From positions 1 to 64,000 of the forward strand of contig CAYGRE010000024.1 in the NCBI GenBank assembly GCA_964352215.1: DNA of 64,000 nucleotides, written 5' to 3'. The notes under the pieces are model-generated. The model made no database searches. It was given only the letters and a program-made list of their open reading frames with translations, and was not told the DNA's origin. Made by a program: the position numbers and the translations under genes. The stretch is from CAWUKT01 sp964352215 (lineage in GTDB: Bacteria; Bacteroidota; Bacteroidia; J057; JADKCL01). Positions 45,039 to 54,900 of the stretch are shown here, in pieces (the stretch's first letter is position 1; every line of letters starts with the position of its first letter).

Positions 45039-45269
45039 ATATCGAAGATAGTAACTGTCAATCCGCTTGCCAATCCATCTTTGCGGGATTATTTGGTTTA
45101 ATAGGGACTAAAAAGCTCATTTCATCGGGTTATTAGGTTGATATAGAGATAGTTGTGATGGGTCTTGATGGGGAAGATAAGGTGGTATTTGGGATTTTTG
45201 TACCATTATTTAGAAGAATCGCTGAGGTTTTGGGGTAGGTAGGTAGGTAAAGGATTCAACCAGGTTACT

Positions 45270-45454
45270 AAAAAAAATCAGAGCCTCGGGAGAGGCTCTG
45301 ATTAATTCTGCAAACCAACTAAAAAATATAAAAAACCAACTAAACTAAACTTACTTTTTATATGTAATACCCATTGCTGGGATTGATATTTCAAAAGAGG
45401 CAGGAAGAAGGTTTGGAATACTATTCCGACCCTTCAACCTGCATTAAATTTTTA
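45270..45454 (-). ncRNA. Putative small RNA module B
   Basis: After its conserved block (45455-45503), the minus strand carries an imperfect long hairpin (45400-45442; arms GCAGG/CCTGC with an inner GGAATA/TATTCC stem), an A/C-rich linker, and a strong terminator hairpin with arms AATCAGAGCCTC and GAGGCTCTGATT (45276-45303), followed by T's on the minus strand. The linker resembles that of module C (AACCAACTAAA versus AACCAATTAAA). Confidence 0.5.
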
Positions 45455-45503
45455 AACAAAGAACGCGCTATAATTTACCCGTAAAGCTATTTGATGTTTA
45501 ACT
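45455..45503 (-). promoter_or_regulatory. Conserved block of module B (possible promoter)
   Basis: Second copy of the block, about 464 bp from the first. The perfect inverted repeat TTTAC-CC-GTAAA is at 45474-45485 and GTTCTTTG (minus strand) at 45457-45464. Confidence 0.5.
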
Positions 45504-45796
45504 GAGCTCAATTTACCATTGAACCAGTTTGAGTTAAACCCTAATTCAATGGTTTCTTTGGAAATCAAAAAGGATTTTAGTCGGCTAAATTGATTTAAGT
45601 TATTGATAAAGAGGTTCTTGGGGAAGTGGACTCTTTGGTACTTGAAGGGAAATAGTGATCATTTTATCAGCCCTGTCTGGTTCCATGTGCATAATTTGTG
45701 TTTTGTCGCCAGGGATGTTCAGTCTTTAGGAATGCCATGGATGTTCAGTCGCAAGGGATTCTAAAATAAATGTCCGGTATCGGCAAGGAGGAGGAT

Positions 45797-45960
45797 AAAA
45801 AAATCACCGTTCCTTTTTCAAGAACGGTGACACTCTGCTAACTAAAAATATTCAAAACCAATTAAACCAGATTTTTGCTATCAGTTCAACTGATGTAGCG
45901 TCAGAAATACGTGCAGGCTGAGAAACTTCAAAACTCCTCAACCTGCACTAAAAGATTGTT
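45797..45960 (-). ncRNA. Putative small RNA module C
   Basis: After its conserved block (45961-46008), the minus strand has a hairpin GTGCAGGCTGAG/CTCAACCTGCAC (45911-45948, one G-U pair), a linker like that of module B, and a terminator hairpin TCACCGTTC/GAACGGTGA (45804-45830) followed by seven T's on the minus strand. Confidence 0.5.
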
Positions 45961-46008
45961 ACAAAGAACGCGCTATATTTACCCGTAAAGCTATTTAGAT
46001 GTTTAACT
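45961..46008 (-). promoter_or_regulatory. Conserved block of module C (possible promoter)
   Basis: Third copy of the block, about 505 bp from the second, with only a few single-base differences; the flanking sequences differ. Confidence 0.5.
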
Positions 46009-46499
46009 GTCGTAAAGATATCATTTGCTTCTGCACGTCATAACCCTTTATCACTGCGCTTATTTGGATTTCAAAGGCTTTAAAGCGTATTTATTGAGGA
46101 TGTAAATAATTGATAGTAAGGTTATTGTGTTGAAATACTGATTTGGAAGAAAGAGGAGATTTCTCCTTTTATTAATCCAGAAGATTGCATTTTATTTTTA
46201 TTTAAAGGGATTCAATCTTCAGAAGGAGAGGGGAGGTATCGTTGATTTTATTCCGATCGCTAGAAGTGGAAAAGTTGTTGATTGAATGGTGCATAAGAGA
46301 CCCCGAATTGGTTTGACATTCATAGGTATGATTACTACCTTACAGTTGAATTATTTGTCAATCAGGCAAAGCTCACAAGGCGGTATGCTCTACCTAAATT
46401 TTTGCAGGAAGATTTGTTGGGAAGGAATAGTAGAGATTGGAACTCATAGAGATTACTTGAATTCCTGCGCATAACCGTTTCAATAGGATTCTGAACCGT

Positions 46500-48113
46500 A
46501 TGAAAAAGAACGATGCGGTATTTCAGCTGATTAAGTCGCTTACCCGAGGGGAGAAGCGCAATTTCCGTATGTTAGCACAGCTAACCTCCGGAGATAAGAA
46601 ATACCTTCAGTTATTTGATACGATGGATAACCTCGTCGACTACGATGAGGCCAAAATCCTTAAGAAGTTCAAGAAGGATCCTTCGTTTGAAAAGCAGTTT
46701 GCTTACAACAAAAATTACCTATACAACTCTATTCTCAATTCTCTGGCTTACTTCCATAAAGGAGCAGACTCTGAATTGTCTGCATTGACTATCCAGGTCA
46801 AAATCCTTTCTGAGAAAAGCCTTTTTCATCAAGCCAAGAAATTACTGCGTAAGGTCAAAGAGAAAGTTATTCTCCAAGAGCGTTTTGAAGAACTTTTGAA
46901 GTTGCTGACACTTGAAATCGAAGTTCTTATTCGAACCGAGAACATTAAGATTCTCCGAGATTCTCTTCGGAATGTGGAGTTTGAAGAACGTTTGACCTTA
47001 GAAAAAATAGAGAATCTCATTGGTTATCGAAAGCTCAAAACCCGTGTTCTTATTCTTCGGAAGACATTTTATATGGCCCGGAGCGACAACGAGTTGAAGC
47101 TGATGCAGGAGATAACCTCAACTGATCTTTTGGAAGATGAGAACAAAGCTCTGTCCACCCGGGCCAAGTTCTATTACCACGAGATCATGGAGAATATCGC
47201 CACTTATAAAGGCGAGGAGGAGCTTGCACTTCAACATGCCGACAAGGCTCTTAGCATACTCGAATCAGTCCCTGAAATCTTGCGGGACATGCAGAAGGAC
47301 TACCTGATGTTGTTGGCTGGCAAAGCGCGACACCAGTTGGTCGTCCATGGAAAAGAGGCTGCGCTCCCAACCTTAATGAAGATACGGGATGTAAAACCTC
47401 AAACGCCCTTCGAGCGCATATTCCGTTTCGCAAAATTCTATATCCTTTTCTTTGCACTTCACCTGGATACAGGAGATGAGATTCCTACCGAAATTCAGGA
47501 AGAGATGGAAAAGGAGATGAAGGCATTGAAAAATGACCTCTCTGACAACGTAAAGCTAACTACCTTCTTTACATTGGCAGTTTATAATTTCTATCATGAA
47601 CGTCATAACACTGCTCTTGAATGGATAAATAGATTTCTCAACCACCGAAAGAGTGAAGCCAGAACCGATCTTCAGGTAATGGCCAGGTTGATCAATATGC
47701 TTATTCACTATGAGTTGGGTAATTTCGATCTGATAGAATATAATATCAAGTCAACCTATCGGTTTGCTTACAAGAAGGAGAAGATGAATCGCTACGAACG
47801 TAGTTTACTCGGATTCCTCCGTAAAGCGATCAATGTAACCGATCAGGATGAGTTGATGCTCACCCTGAATAAATTCCGAGCTGATTTGGTTGAAATATTC
47901 CAGGATAAGCTTGAGCGTCGTGCGGATGATCTCTTCAAGAATTTTGTCTGGATTGATTCCAAAATTACCGGTAAGCCTATGTTGGAATTAATCAGAGAGT
48001 CAGCTGCAAGAGGCCTGAGAAATGATCTTGAAGTGGATGGCGATAAGAAGGCGGATATGGATTCTTCAGAGATGCATTCTCAGCCCAGGCAAGTAAAAAA
48101 ACAGGAGAACTAA
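46500..48113 (+). CDS. Large helical protein, probably TPR-like, unknown function
   Basis: 537 residues, no signal peptide, strongly charged and helical throughout. The N-terminus (MKKNDAVFQLIKSLTRGEKRNF) is followed by repeated helical pairs such as LSEKSLFHQAKKLLRKVKEKV and EELALQHADKALSILESV, in the style of tetratricopeptide repeats. It resembles conserved Bacteroidota proteins with no assigned role. The last ~25 residues are disordered and charged. It has a leader of several hundred bases without genes, and a clear terminator follows it. Confidence 0.8.
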   Translation: MKKNDAVFQLIKSLTRGEKRNFRMLAQLTSGDKKYLQLFDTMDNLVDYDEAKILKKFKKDPSFEKQFAYNKNYLYNSILNSLAYFHKGADSELSALTIQVKILSEKSLFHQAKKLLRKVKEKVILQERFEELLKLLTLEIEVLIRTENIKILRDSLRNVEFEERLTLEKIENLIGYRKLKTRVLILRKTFYMARSDNELKLMQEITSTDLLEDENKALSTRAKFYYHEIMENIATYKGEEELALQHADKALSILESVPEILRDMQKDYLMLLAGKARHQLVVHGKEAALPTLMKIRDVKPQTPFERIFRFAKFYILFFALHLDTGDEIPTEIQEEMEKEMKALKNDLSDNVKLTTFFTLAVYNFYHERHNTALEWINRFLNHRKSEARTDLQVMARLINMLIHYELGNFDLIEYNIKSTYRFAYKKEKMNRYERSLLGFLRKAINVTDQDELMLTLNKFRADLVEIFQDKLERRADDLFKNFVWIDSKITGKPMLELIRESAARGLRNDLEVDGDKKADMDSSEMHSQPRQVKKQEN

Positions 48114-48133
48114 TTATCCTCTGATAATACAAG

Positions 48134-48170
48134 AAAAGGAAACCGGAACTCAGGTTTCCTTTTCTTTTTT
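48134..48170 (+). terminator. Rho-independent terminator
   Basis: AAAAGGAAACC (48134-48144) pairs with GGTTTCCTTTT (48153-48163), followed by a T-rich run, 20 bp after the stop of the helical-protein gene. Confidence 0.88.
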
Positions 48171-48263
48171 ACCGGCCCTTTTAACCATCCCTTGAATTTT
48201 GATTTCATAAGTATTCCTGTCTATTGGCCGTCTTCTGGCTGTCGGTGAAAGGTTACCCAAAAG

Positions 48264-48300
48264 AAAACCGGCCTAAAATTGAAATTCAGGCCGGTTTTTT
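48264..48300. terminator. Terminator hairpin
   Basis: AAAACCGGCCT (48264-48274) pairs with AGGCCGGTTTT (48288-48298). It has A's on the left and T's on the right and probably ends the minus-strand gene that stops at 48355. Confidence 0.82.
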
Positions 48301-48354
48301 ATTTGAGAAAGAGGGCTGTATGGTAACCTCTTTTTTAGCTTCAATAACTTCCTA

Positions 48355-48684
48355 TTAAAGTTCAGTGTCCAAGGCACAGATAGCACACCCTTCGAATGTC
48401 AGCGTGTAAAGAATCGCGCCACTGGTCAAAGGAGTTACTTCAATGTTGAGAAATCCTTTTTCGTAGGCAGTACACATGTCCTGATAAGTAACCTGGAACT
48501 CAGATGAACCGAACTTCATAAGGAGATCCAGGGTCACAGGATCAATGCAGCTACATGTTTCTTCTTCAAGATCAATTAGGAGCTCTGAGCCATGAGTATT
48601 CGTGGTACAGTTTGAGGTCGGGGAGGCTTGCATCACTATGCATAAGCAAGATGCAATTGCAAATATTCCAATGTATTTAAGCAT
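48355..48684 (-). CDS. Small secreted Cys-rich protein
   Basis: 109 residues with a signal peptide (MLKYIGIFAIASCLCIVMQA). The mature part has seven Cys, including CSCIDP near residue 45 and CAICALDTEL at the end, so disulfides or a metal site are likely. I do not recognise the family. It has its own terminator downstream and is separated by 235 bp from the large surface-protein gene. Confidence 0.65.
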   Translation of the reverse strand: MLKYIGIFAIASCLCIVMQASPTSNCTTNTHGSELLIDLEEETCSCIDPVTLDLLMKFGSSEFQVTYQDMCTAYEKGFLNIEVTPLTSGAILYTLTFEGCAICALDTEL

Positions 48685-48857
48685 GACTAAACCGATTATG
48701 TGATAAATAAAATGTCCCAGTAGCTGTATAACGAACGCAGCAATGATAAAAATAGCTACCAGATAGTCGATGGTAAGATAGTAAAAATGTAAGAAATATA
48801 ATGGCTTTTCCTCTCGAATTTAAGTCTGAAGCATCAAAGAGGTAGCAAATAGATTAC

Positions 48858-48906
48858 AAAAAGGGCAATTAAGACCGTCCTGAAAAGGTACTTAATTGCC
48901 CTTTTT
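48858..48906. terminator. Strong bidirectional terminator
   Basis: AAAAAGGGCAATTAAG (48858-48873) pairs with CTTAATTGCCCTTTTT (48891-48906). It lies 14 bp past the stop codon of the giant surface-protein gene. Confidence 0.92.
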
Positions 48907-48919
48907 CTATCAACTTATT

Positions 48920-51900
48920 TTATTGTTTGATGAATCTGACGTGGTCCTCTTCTCTGGTGTTTCGTTTCCGAAGGATAACGATATACATTCCTGAAGTGAT
49001 TGTATTCAGGTCAAATTTGTGAGAACTGATTCCTTTGCTTATTTCAATGGTCTTTTCCATTGCCGTTTTTCCATAGATGTCCACGAGTAGAACTTCGTAG
49101 ACGTCATCCTCCAAAACATAAACTTCGAGATTCACCGCTTCACGCGCAGGGTTTGGATAAAGACCCACGATCTGCATGGCTGCATCCGCTTCGAAATACA
49201 AATCAATGGCATCGGAGTAATTCACCTCACCATTCTGGTCTACAAATCTCAGGCGGTAGAAGTTATGTCCGGGTACAGGTTCTGCATCGGTAAATCCATA
49301 TTCGTAGCTTGTGCTTGAACTTCCACCCTGTGCTCCTCCGGATTGGAATTCTGATCCATTAACCATCCCAATACGGGAGAAGTTTTCGCCATCTAAGCTG
49401 CGTTCTACCTCAAAATGTCCTGATAGGTTTCCATCTGAAGTTACGGCCCATTCCAATTCGTGGACCTCGTCTACCCGGTATCCATCAAAGTGCTCGTATG
49501 CAATGGGGAGGGGACAATCGATCCTGATTTGTCCATTGTTGTTCCCGGTGAAATCGAATCCATCGATCTGGATAATGTGGGTTGTTCCAATCGGTGCTGA
49601 ATATCCCCGGCTGAAGAAGTATGTCGTTCCCAGACAGGCATCTGTTTGTTCACAATCGAGGAGATTGTCAGGATTGTTATCACAGGGGGTGGCATCCTGG
49701 TAAATGGCGATTGAAATACCATCGGTTGGTTGACTGAGAATACAACTCCCACCAATCGTTCCTGTAACAGTTACGACAAAGTTTTCGCAAGTATTGGTAT
49801 AGGAAAAATAGACTGAGTGTCCAGGGTCAGTACCATCTCCACATTCGAAGTAACCGGGGTCAGCTGGCGGATTCTCACCACCGGCATTGTCGGTATCCCA
49901 GCAATACCAAATACCTTCTTGCATTGGGGTGGCTGTATTGCAACTGTCAGATCCACAACGGTCGGTGAGGCACAAACCGAAATCTTCGTTGATATCGTCA
50001 CCACCGTCGTCAAATACTTGGAGGTAATAGGTTTGTCCCGGAGTCCCGGTGACATAATAGGTAGGATCATTTAAGAAACCACCTTGGTCGCAATCAATAG
50101 GGGTCAGGTTGCTGCAGGGACCTTCCCAGGCCGCAACAGTCAATTCGGAATTGTTAGTTCCAAGGAAGCCATAGTCGTCGTTGCCTTCCATGAGCACATT
50201 ACCACTTTGTGGCATGGTGAAGGAGTACCAGATGTCACCGCAATTGGCTCCGCAGGACTGGCTATTGGTGGATACGGTGGGGTCACCATAATTGAAAACA
50301 TTCCAGGCACCACTTCCCTGGCATGGCTCGGTGCCAATTGGGAGAGGGATGGCGCCACCACAGTCGTCATTGCTGGGACCAGTATAGGTGGGTTGAGGAT
50401 CGGTTATGGTGATTTCAAAGTCTCCATAATCGCCCAGGATGTCTACCCCATCAATCTGAACATAGTAAGTATCACCTGGGATGATACAATCTTCGGTAAA
50501 GTCAGCGTCAAAGCTGAGAAGATTGTTGTGGTTATTGCCTACCTGATCCAGGCTGTCAAAGTCACAGGTACCACTGCTGTGGTACAGGTTAAAGTTGACG
50601 TCGATACCTTGTATGCTGTTGATATCAATGGTGGCCTGCCCGGAAGGTGGCGCAACAAATGAGTACCAAACAGTCTCGTCGTTGTTGCCAGCATTGGGCT
50701 CGTTGGGTTCAGTGGTAGCGCAATCGTTGGTGCCGGCGGTTGGGCCGAGGGTGCCGGTTCCAAGGTCACCCATGAAGATGGTCGCGCATATATTGTCATT
50801 GGATGGGGAACTGGTGGGGATACCATTGTCGGTTACCGTAATATCAAAGGTACCGTAGTCCCCAATGATGTCCAGTCCATCTACCTGTATATAGTAGGTC
50901 GTATTGGGAAGGAGGCATGGCTCAACCAAAGTTACATCACTGCTCAGCAGGTTGTCCGCACTTGAAATCTGGACATGGTCGGCAAAGTTGCAGGTAACTG
51001 GTGGAGGAGCCATGTAGAGGTTGATCCCGGCATCAATTCCAACTGTATTGGTAATTGCGATGGTGATCTCACCCACTGTTCCACTGGTGGTGAATTCAAA
51101 CCAAACTGTTTCGTCACATGTAAGTGCACTAACTGTATTGCAGTTGTCGACGTTGGGTTCGTTGGGTTCAGTGGTGGCGCAGAAGTTATTGGAACTAATG
51201 GTAGGAGAGGAGCCTCCCGCCGGAATGGTACCCAGGGAAGTCGCATTGCATATACTATCGTTCACAGGATAACTGTTGAGACTTCCGTCATCAGAAACCT
51301 GGATGTCAAAAGTTCCAATGTCACCAATGACGTCTAATCCATCTACCTGAATGTAGTAAGTGGTATTGGGAGTCAGGCATGGAATTGAAACAGATACATC
51401 AGAGCTTACCAAATTGTCTGCATTTTCGATCAGGGTTAGATCGCTGAAATTACAACTACCTTGAGGAGCAACTGCATAGATATTCATGTTGGCATCGATG
51501 CCGGAAGTATTTGTGATATCTATGGTGGTCAATCCGGGAGTAGCTGGTGTGGTGAAGGTGTACCAGACTGTTTCATCACAGAATGGATTGCTCAGCACAT
51601 TGCAGGTACTAACATTGGGTTCCCCGGATTCGGTGGTAGCACAGAAGTTGAAGGTGTTGAGGACGGGGGTTGAGCCTCCGACGGGCACATTTCCAATATT
51701 CGTCGCATTGCAAATGTCGTCGTTGGGAGAAAATGTGTTGGGGTTGCCATCGTCCGTTACCTGAATATCAAAAATTCCATCGTCACCGATGATATCTACT
51801 CCGTCGAGTTGGATGAGGTAGGTCGTATTGGGTTGCAGACAGGCCTCAGAAAGTGATATGCTTTGGTTGGCAATGATTGCAGTGGTGTTATCGAGTTCGG

Positions 51901-54900
51901 TGATGTCGGAAAATGAACAACTTGGTGGATTGTCTGCCCGGTAAATTGTAATGGCAGGAGCCAGCCCACCTGATACATTGAACACGTCAACTGTAACAAG
52001 TCCCGGAGTGGCGGAAGTGGTGAAAGCAAACCAAACGGTTTCATCATAGAGGATATCTGTGATGTCTGCGAGTCCACTCACATTTAGCTCCAGGGGTTCC
52101 TCGCCAGCGCAAAGGTTATTGCCGCTGAAGGCTACCGTGGAGCCGCCTGAGGGTACAATGCCGAGATTTTGTGCTGCACAAATACTGTCATAAGCGACTT
52201 GTGGCTGTGGAACAGCATCGTCTGTTACCTGAATGTCAAAGGTTCCAAAGTTCCCCAGGAGGTCACCTCCATCAACTTGTACATAGTATAGGGAGTTTGG
52301 ATCAAGGCATGGAAGATCCAGACTGACATCAAAACTGATCAGGTTGTCAGCGTCACCCAAGAACTGCAGGTCGTTGAAGTCACAAGTGATTCCACCTGGC
52401 GCAGCGTAGACCGAGATATTGGCATCAATCCCTGAGGCATTGAGTATGTCTACGGTGATAGTGCCAGGATTATTATTGGTAGTGAAAGTAAACCAGACGG
52501 TTTCATCACAGATGAAATTGAAGAAGGAAGTGCACTGGTCTACGGCAGGTTCTCCGGTTTCAGTAGTAGCGCAGAAGTTGGACGTGCTCACGGTTGGAGT
52601 TGCGAGACCTGTGGGGACGACACCCAGAGCAACGGGATTACAAAGGCTGTCATTGGTAGGCATGGGGACAAAGGCAGGATCCTCTGAGATCGTCAAGTCA
52701 AAGTACCCTTCCACCCAGACTGAAGGGAGTGGGGGGGGAGGTAACAGGGAGCCATCTACCTGGACATAATAGATTCGACCGGGATCAAGGCAAGTGACGG
52801 TAAGGTCTTCGTCGAAAATGATGGGGTCGTAATCACTGTCTGCCTCTTCCAGGATACCAGTACAGGTATTGTTGTCAGATGCATAGACCGCTACCTGGAG
52901 ATCAATATCATCTCCACGGTTCAGTGGGTCGGTATTCAGATCGAGGGTTACATTTCCGGACGGTGGGGCAACAAAGGTGTACCAGACTGTTTGGTCAAGA
53001 CCAAAGGCATTTGGTACAGGTTCACCAGGATCTACCGTCGCACAGAAATTATGCTGTTCACCGGAGGTGACGGAGCCGGAAGCCGGAACAGGTCCCAAAG
53101 CAGTGGCTCCGCAGATGGAATCGTTGGTGATTGGAGGAGGCCCTGGTTCTTCTGTAACAGTGAGGTTAAAGAAGCCATCGACTTCGTCAGGATCGTCGGA
53201 TCCGTCAATCATGATCCAGTAGGGGCGTCCTGGTTCAAGGCATTCAACCAGCACATCTTCATCTCTGCTCAAGGGTGGGAATTCAAGCAGGTCATTGTAA
53301 TCACAGCCCACTTCGGTAAGTGCTCCGGAGCAGGTGTTACCGGCAGCCGCAAATACAGCGATCTGAAGGTCAATATAATCCCCTACATTGAGAGGGTCGC
53401 TGGTTGCGGAAATAGTTACCCGTCCGGTTGAAGGGGCAATAAACTGGTACCAGACCGTCATGTTGGTTCCGAAACAGGAAGGGATTGGCTCAGATATATT
53501 ATTGGCGCAAAAATTCGTTTGGACACCTGTTGCTGAAACCGAACCTCCGGTTGGATCCCCAAGTGGAATTGCATTGCAGATAGAATCATTAGGGGCAGCA
53601 GTGACACCGTAGTCATCAACAGTCAGATCGAATATTCCCTCGTCAAATGGAAATAGATTGATGAAGTCAGTCAATCCATCCACCTGAATGAAATACGTCC
53701 TGGATGTATCCAGGCATTTCAGACGCATGGACTGAGGTCCATCGATGCTGAAGGAAAGTGGATCGTCGTAGCTTTCCACCTCCGCAAAAAAACCATTGCA
53801 ACTGTCGTTGGACGTTTCCCATACCGATAGTTGAAGATCTATATCATCTGATCCGGTGTTCAACAATTGGATTTCAACAGATCCGGATGGTGGCGGGGTG
53901 AACGAATACCAGACTGTTTTTTCTACTCCATGGGACAATGGGATTGGTTCATTGGTTTCAACTCCAGCACAGTAATTGTTTTGGTTGTTACGTACAACAC
54001 CACCAGCGGCAGGAATGGTACCCAAGGAGTCTGCATTGCAGACAAGATCATTGGTAGCTCTCGGCACGCCGTCATCGGTGACTGTAAGACCTATAAAGCC
54101 CTCAATATTGATAAAGGCGCCATCGAGTTGCACGAAGTAGGTAGTATTAGGCTGAAGACATTCGACAACGAGATCTTCCCCTTCCAGAATCAATGGAATA
54201 TCAGGGTCGTAATCGCATCCAATTTCAGTCAGTGTTCCTGAACAGGTGCCATTGCTGGAACTGTAGATTGCAACTTGCAGGTCAACATTGTCATTCAGGT
54301 TGAGTGGGTCAGTGGTTGCATTGAGGGTCATTTCCCATCCCACGCTGGCCCCGGTCGTAAATTGTACCCAAATGGTTTGGTCTATTCCGTACAAACATCC
54401 TGGGGCATTGGGCTCACCAGTTTGGATGGTTGCACAGAAGTTATTCATGTTGTTGTTGTTCTGTGAACCTCCGAATGGAATGGTACCAAGGTTCAAGGCG
54501 TTACAGATATCATCATTGGTCGGTTGAGAGATTCCATTGTCAGATATCTGGACTCCAAAGTAGCCTTCTGTATTCAGCCCGGAACCATCCACCTGGACAA
54601 AATAAGTGGTATTCGGCTGAAGGCAACCAACCGTCATGTCTACACCAAAGGTTATATCATCCTGGGAGTCTATTTCACTGAATGATCCCGTACAAGTTCC
54701 ATTAGAAGATTCCCAAAGGGCAATCTGAAGGTCAATTTGGTCTCCATTGTTCAGAGGGTCATTCAATCCGCTGATAGTGGTTTCAGTACCGATGGATGCT
54801 CCGGTTGTGAAGGTATACCATTGGGTTTGATCGATTCCAAATGCGCTTGGATTGGGTTCACCAGGTTGGGTGCCTGAGCAAAAATTATTGAAATTGTTAT

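Larger units (their letters stand above)
44850..46499. other. 1.65-kb region without a credible gene; three repeated hairpin modules
   Basis: No frame here has conserved-looking coding content; the 62-codon frame at 46286 lacks any recognisable feature. The left 1.2 kb is built from three related modules, annotated separately. The right part (46010-46499) is AT-rich and shows nothing I can name; it includes the leader of the gene at 46500. Confidence 0.7.

Noticed and set aside
46286..46474. Small 62-residue gene
   Set aside because: No homology-like features, no promoter or paralogue, and it lies in an AT-rich leader region.
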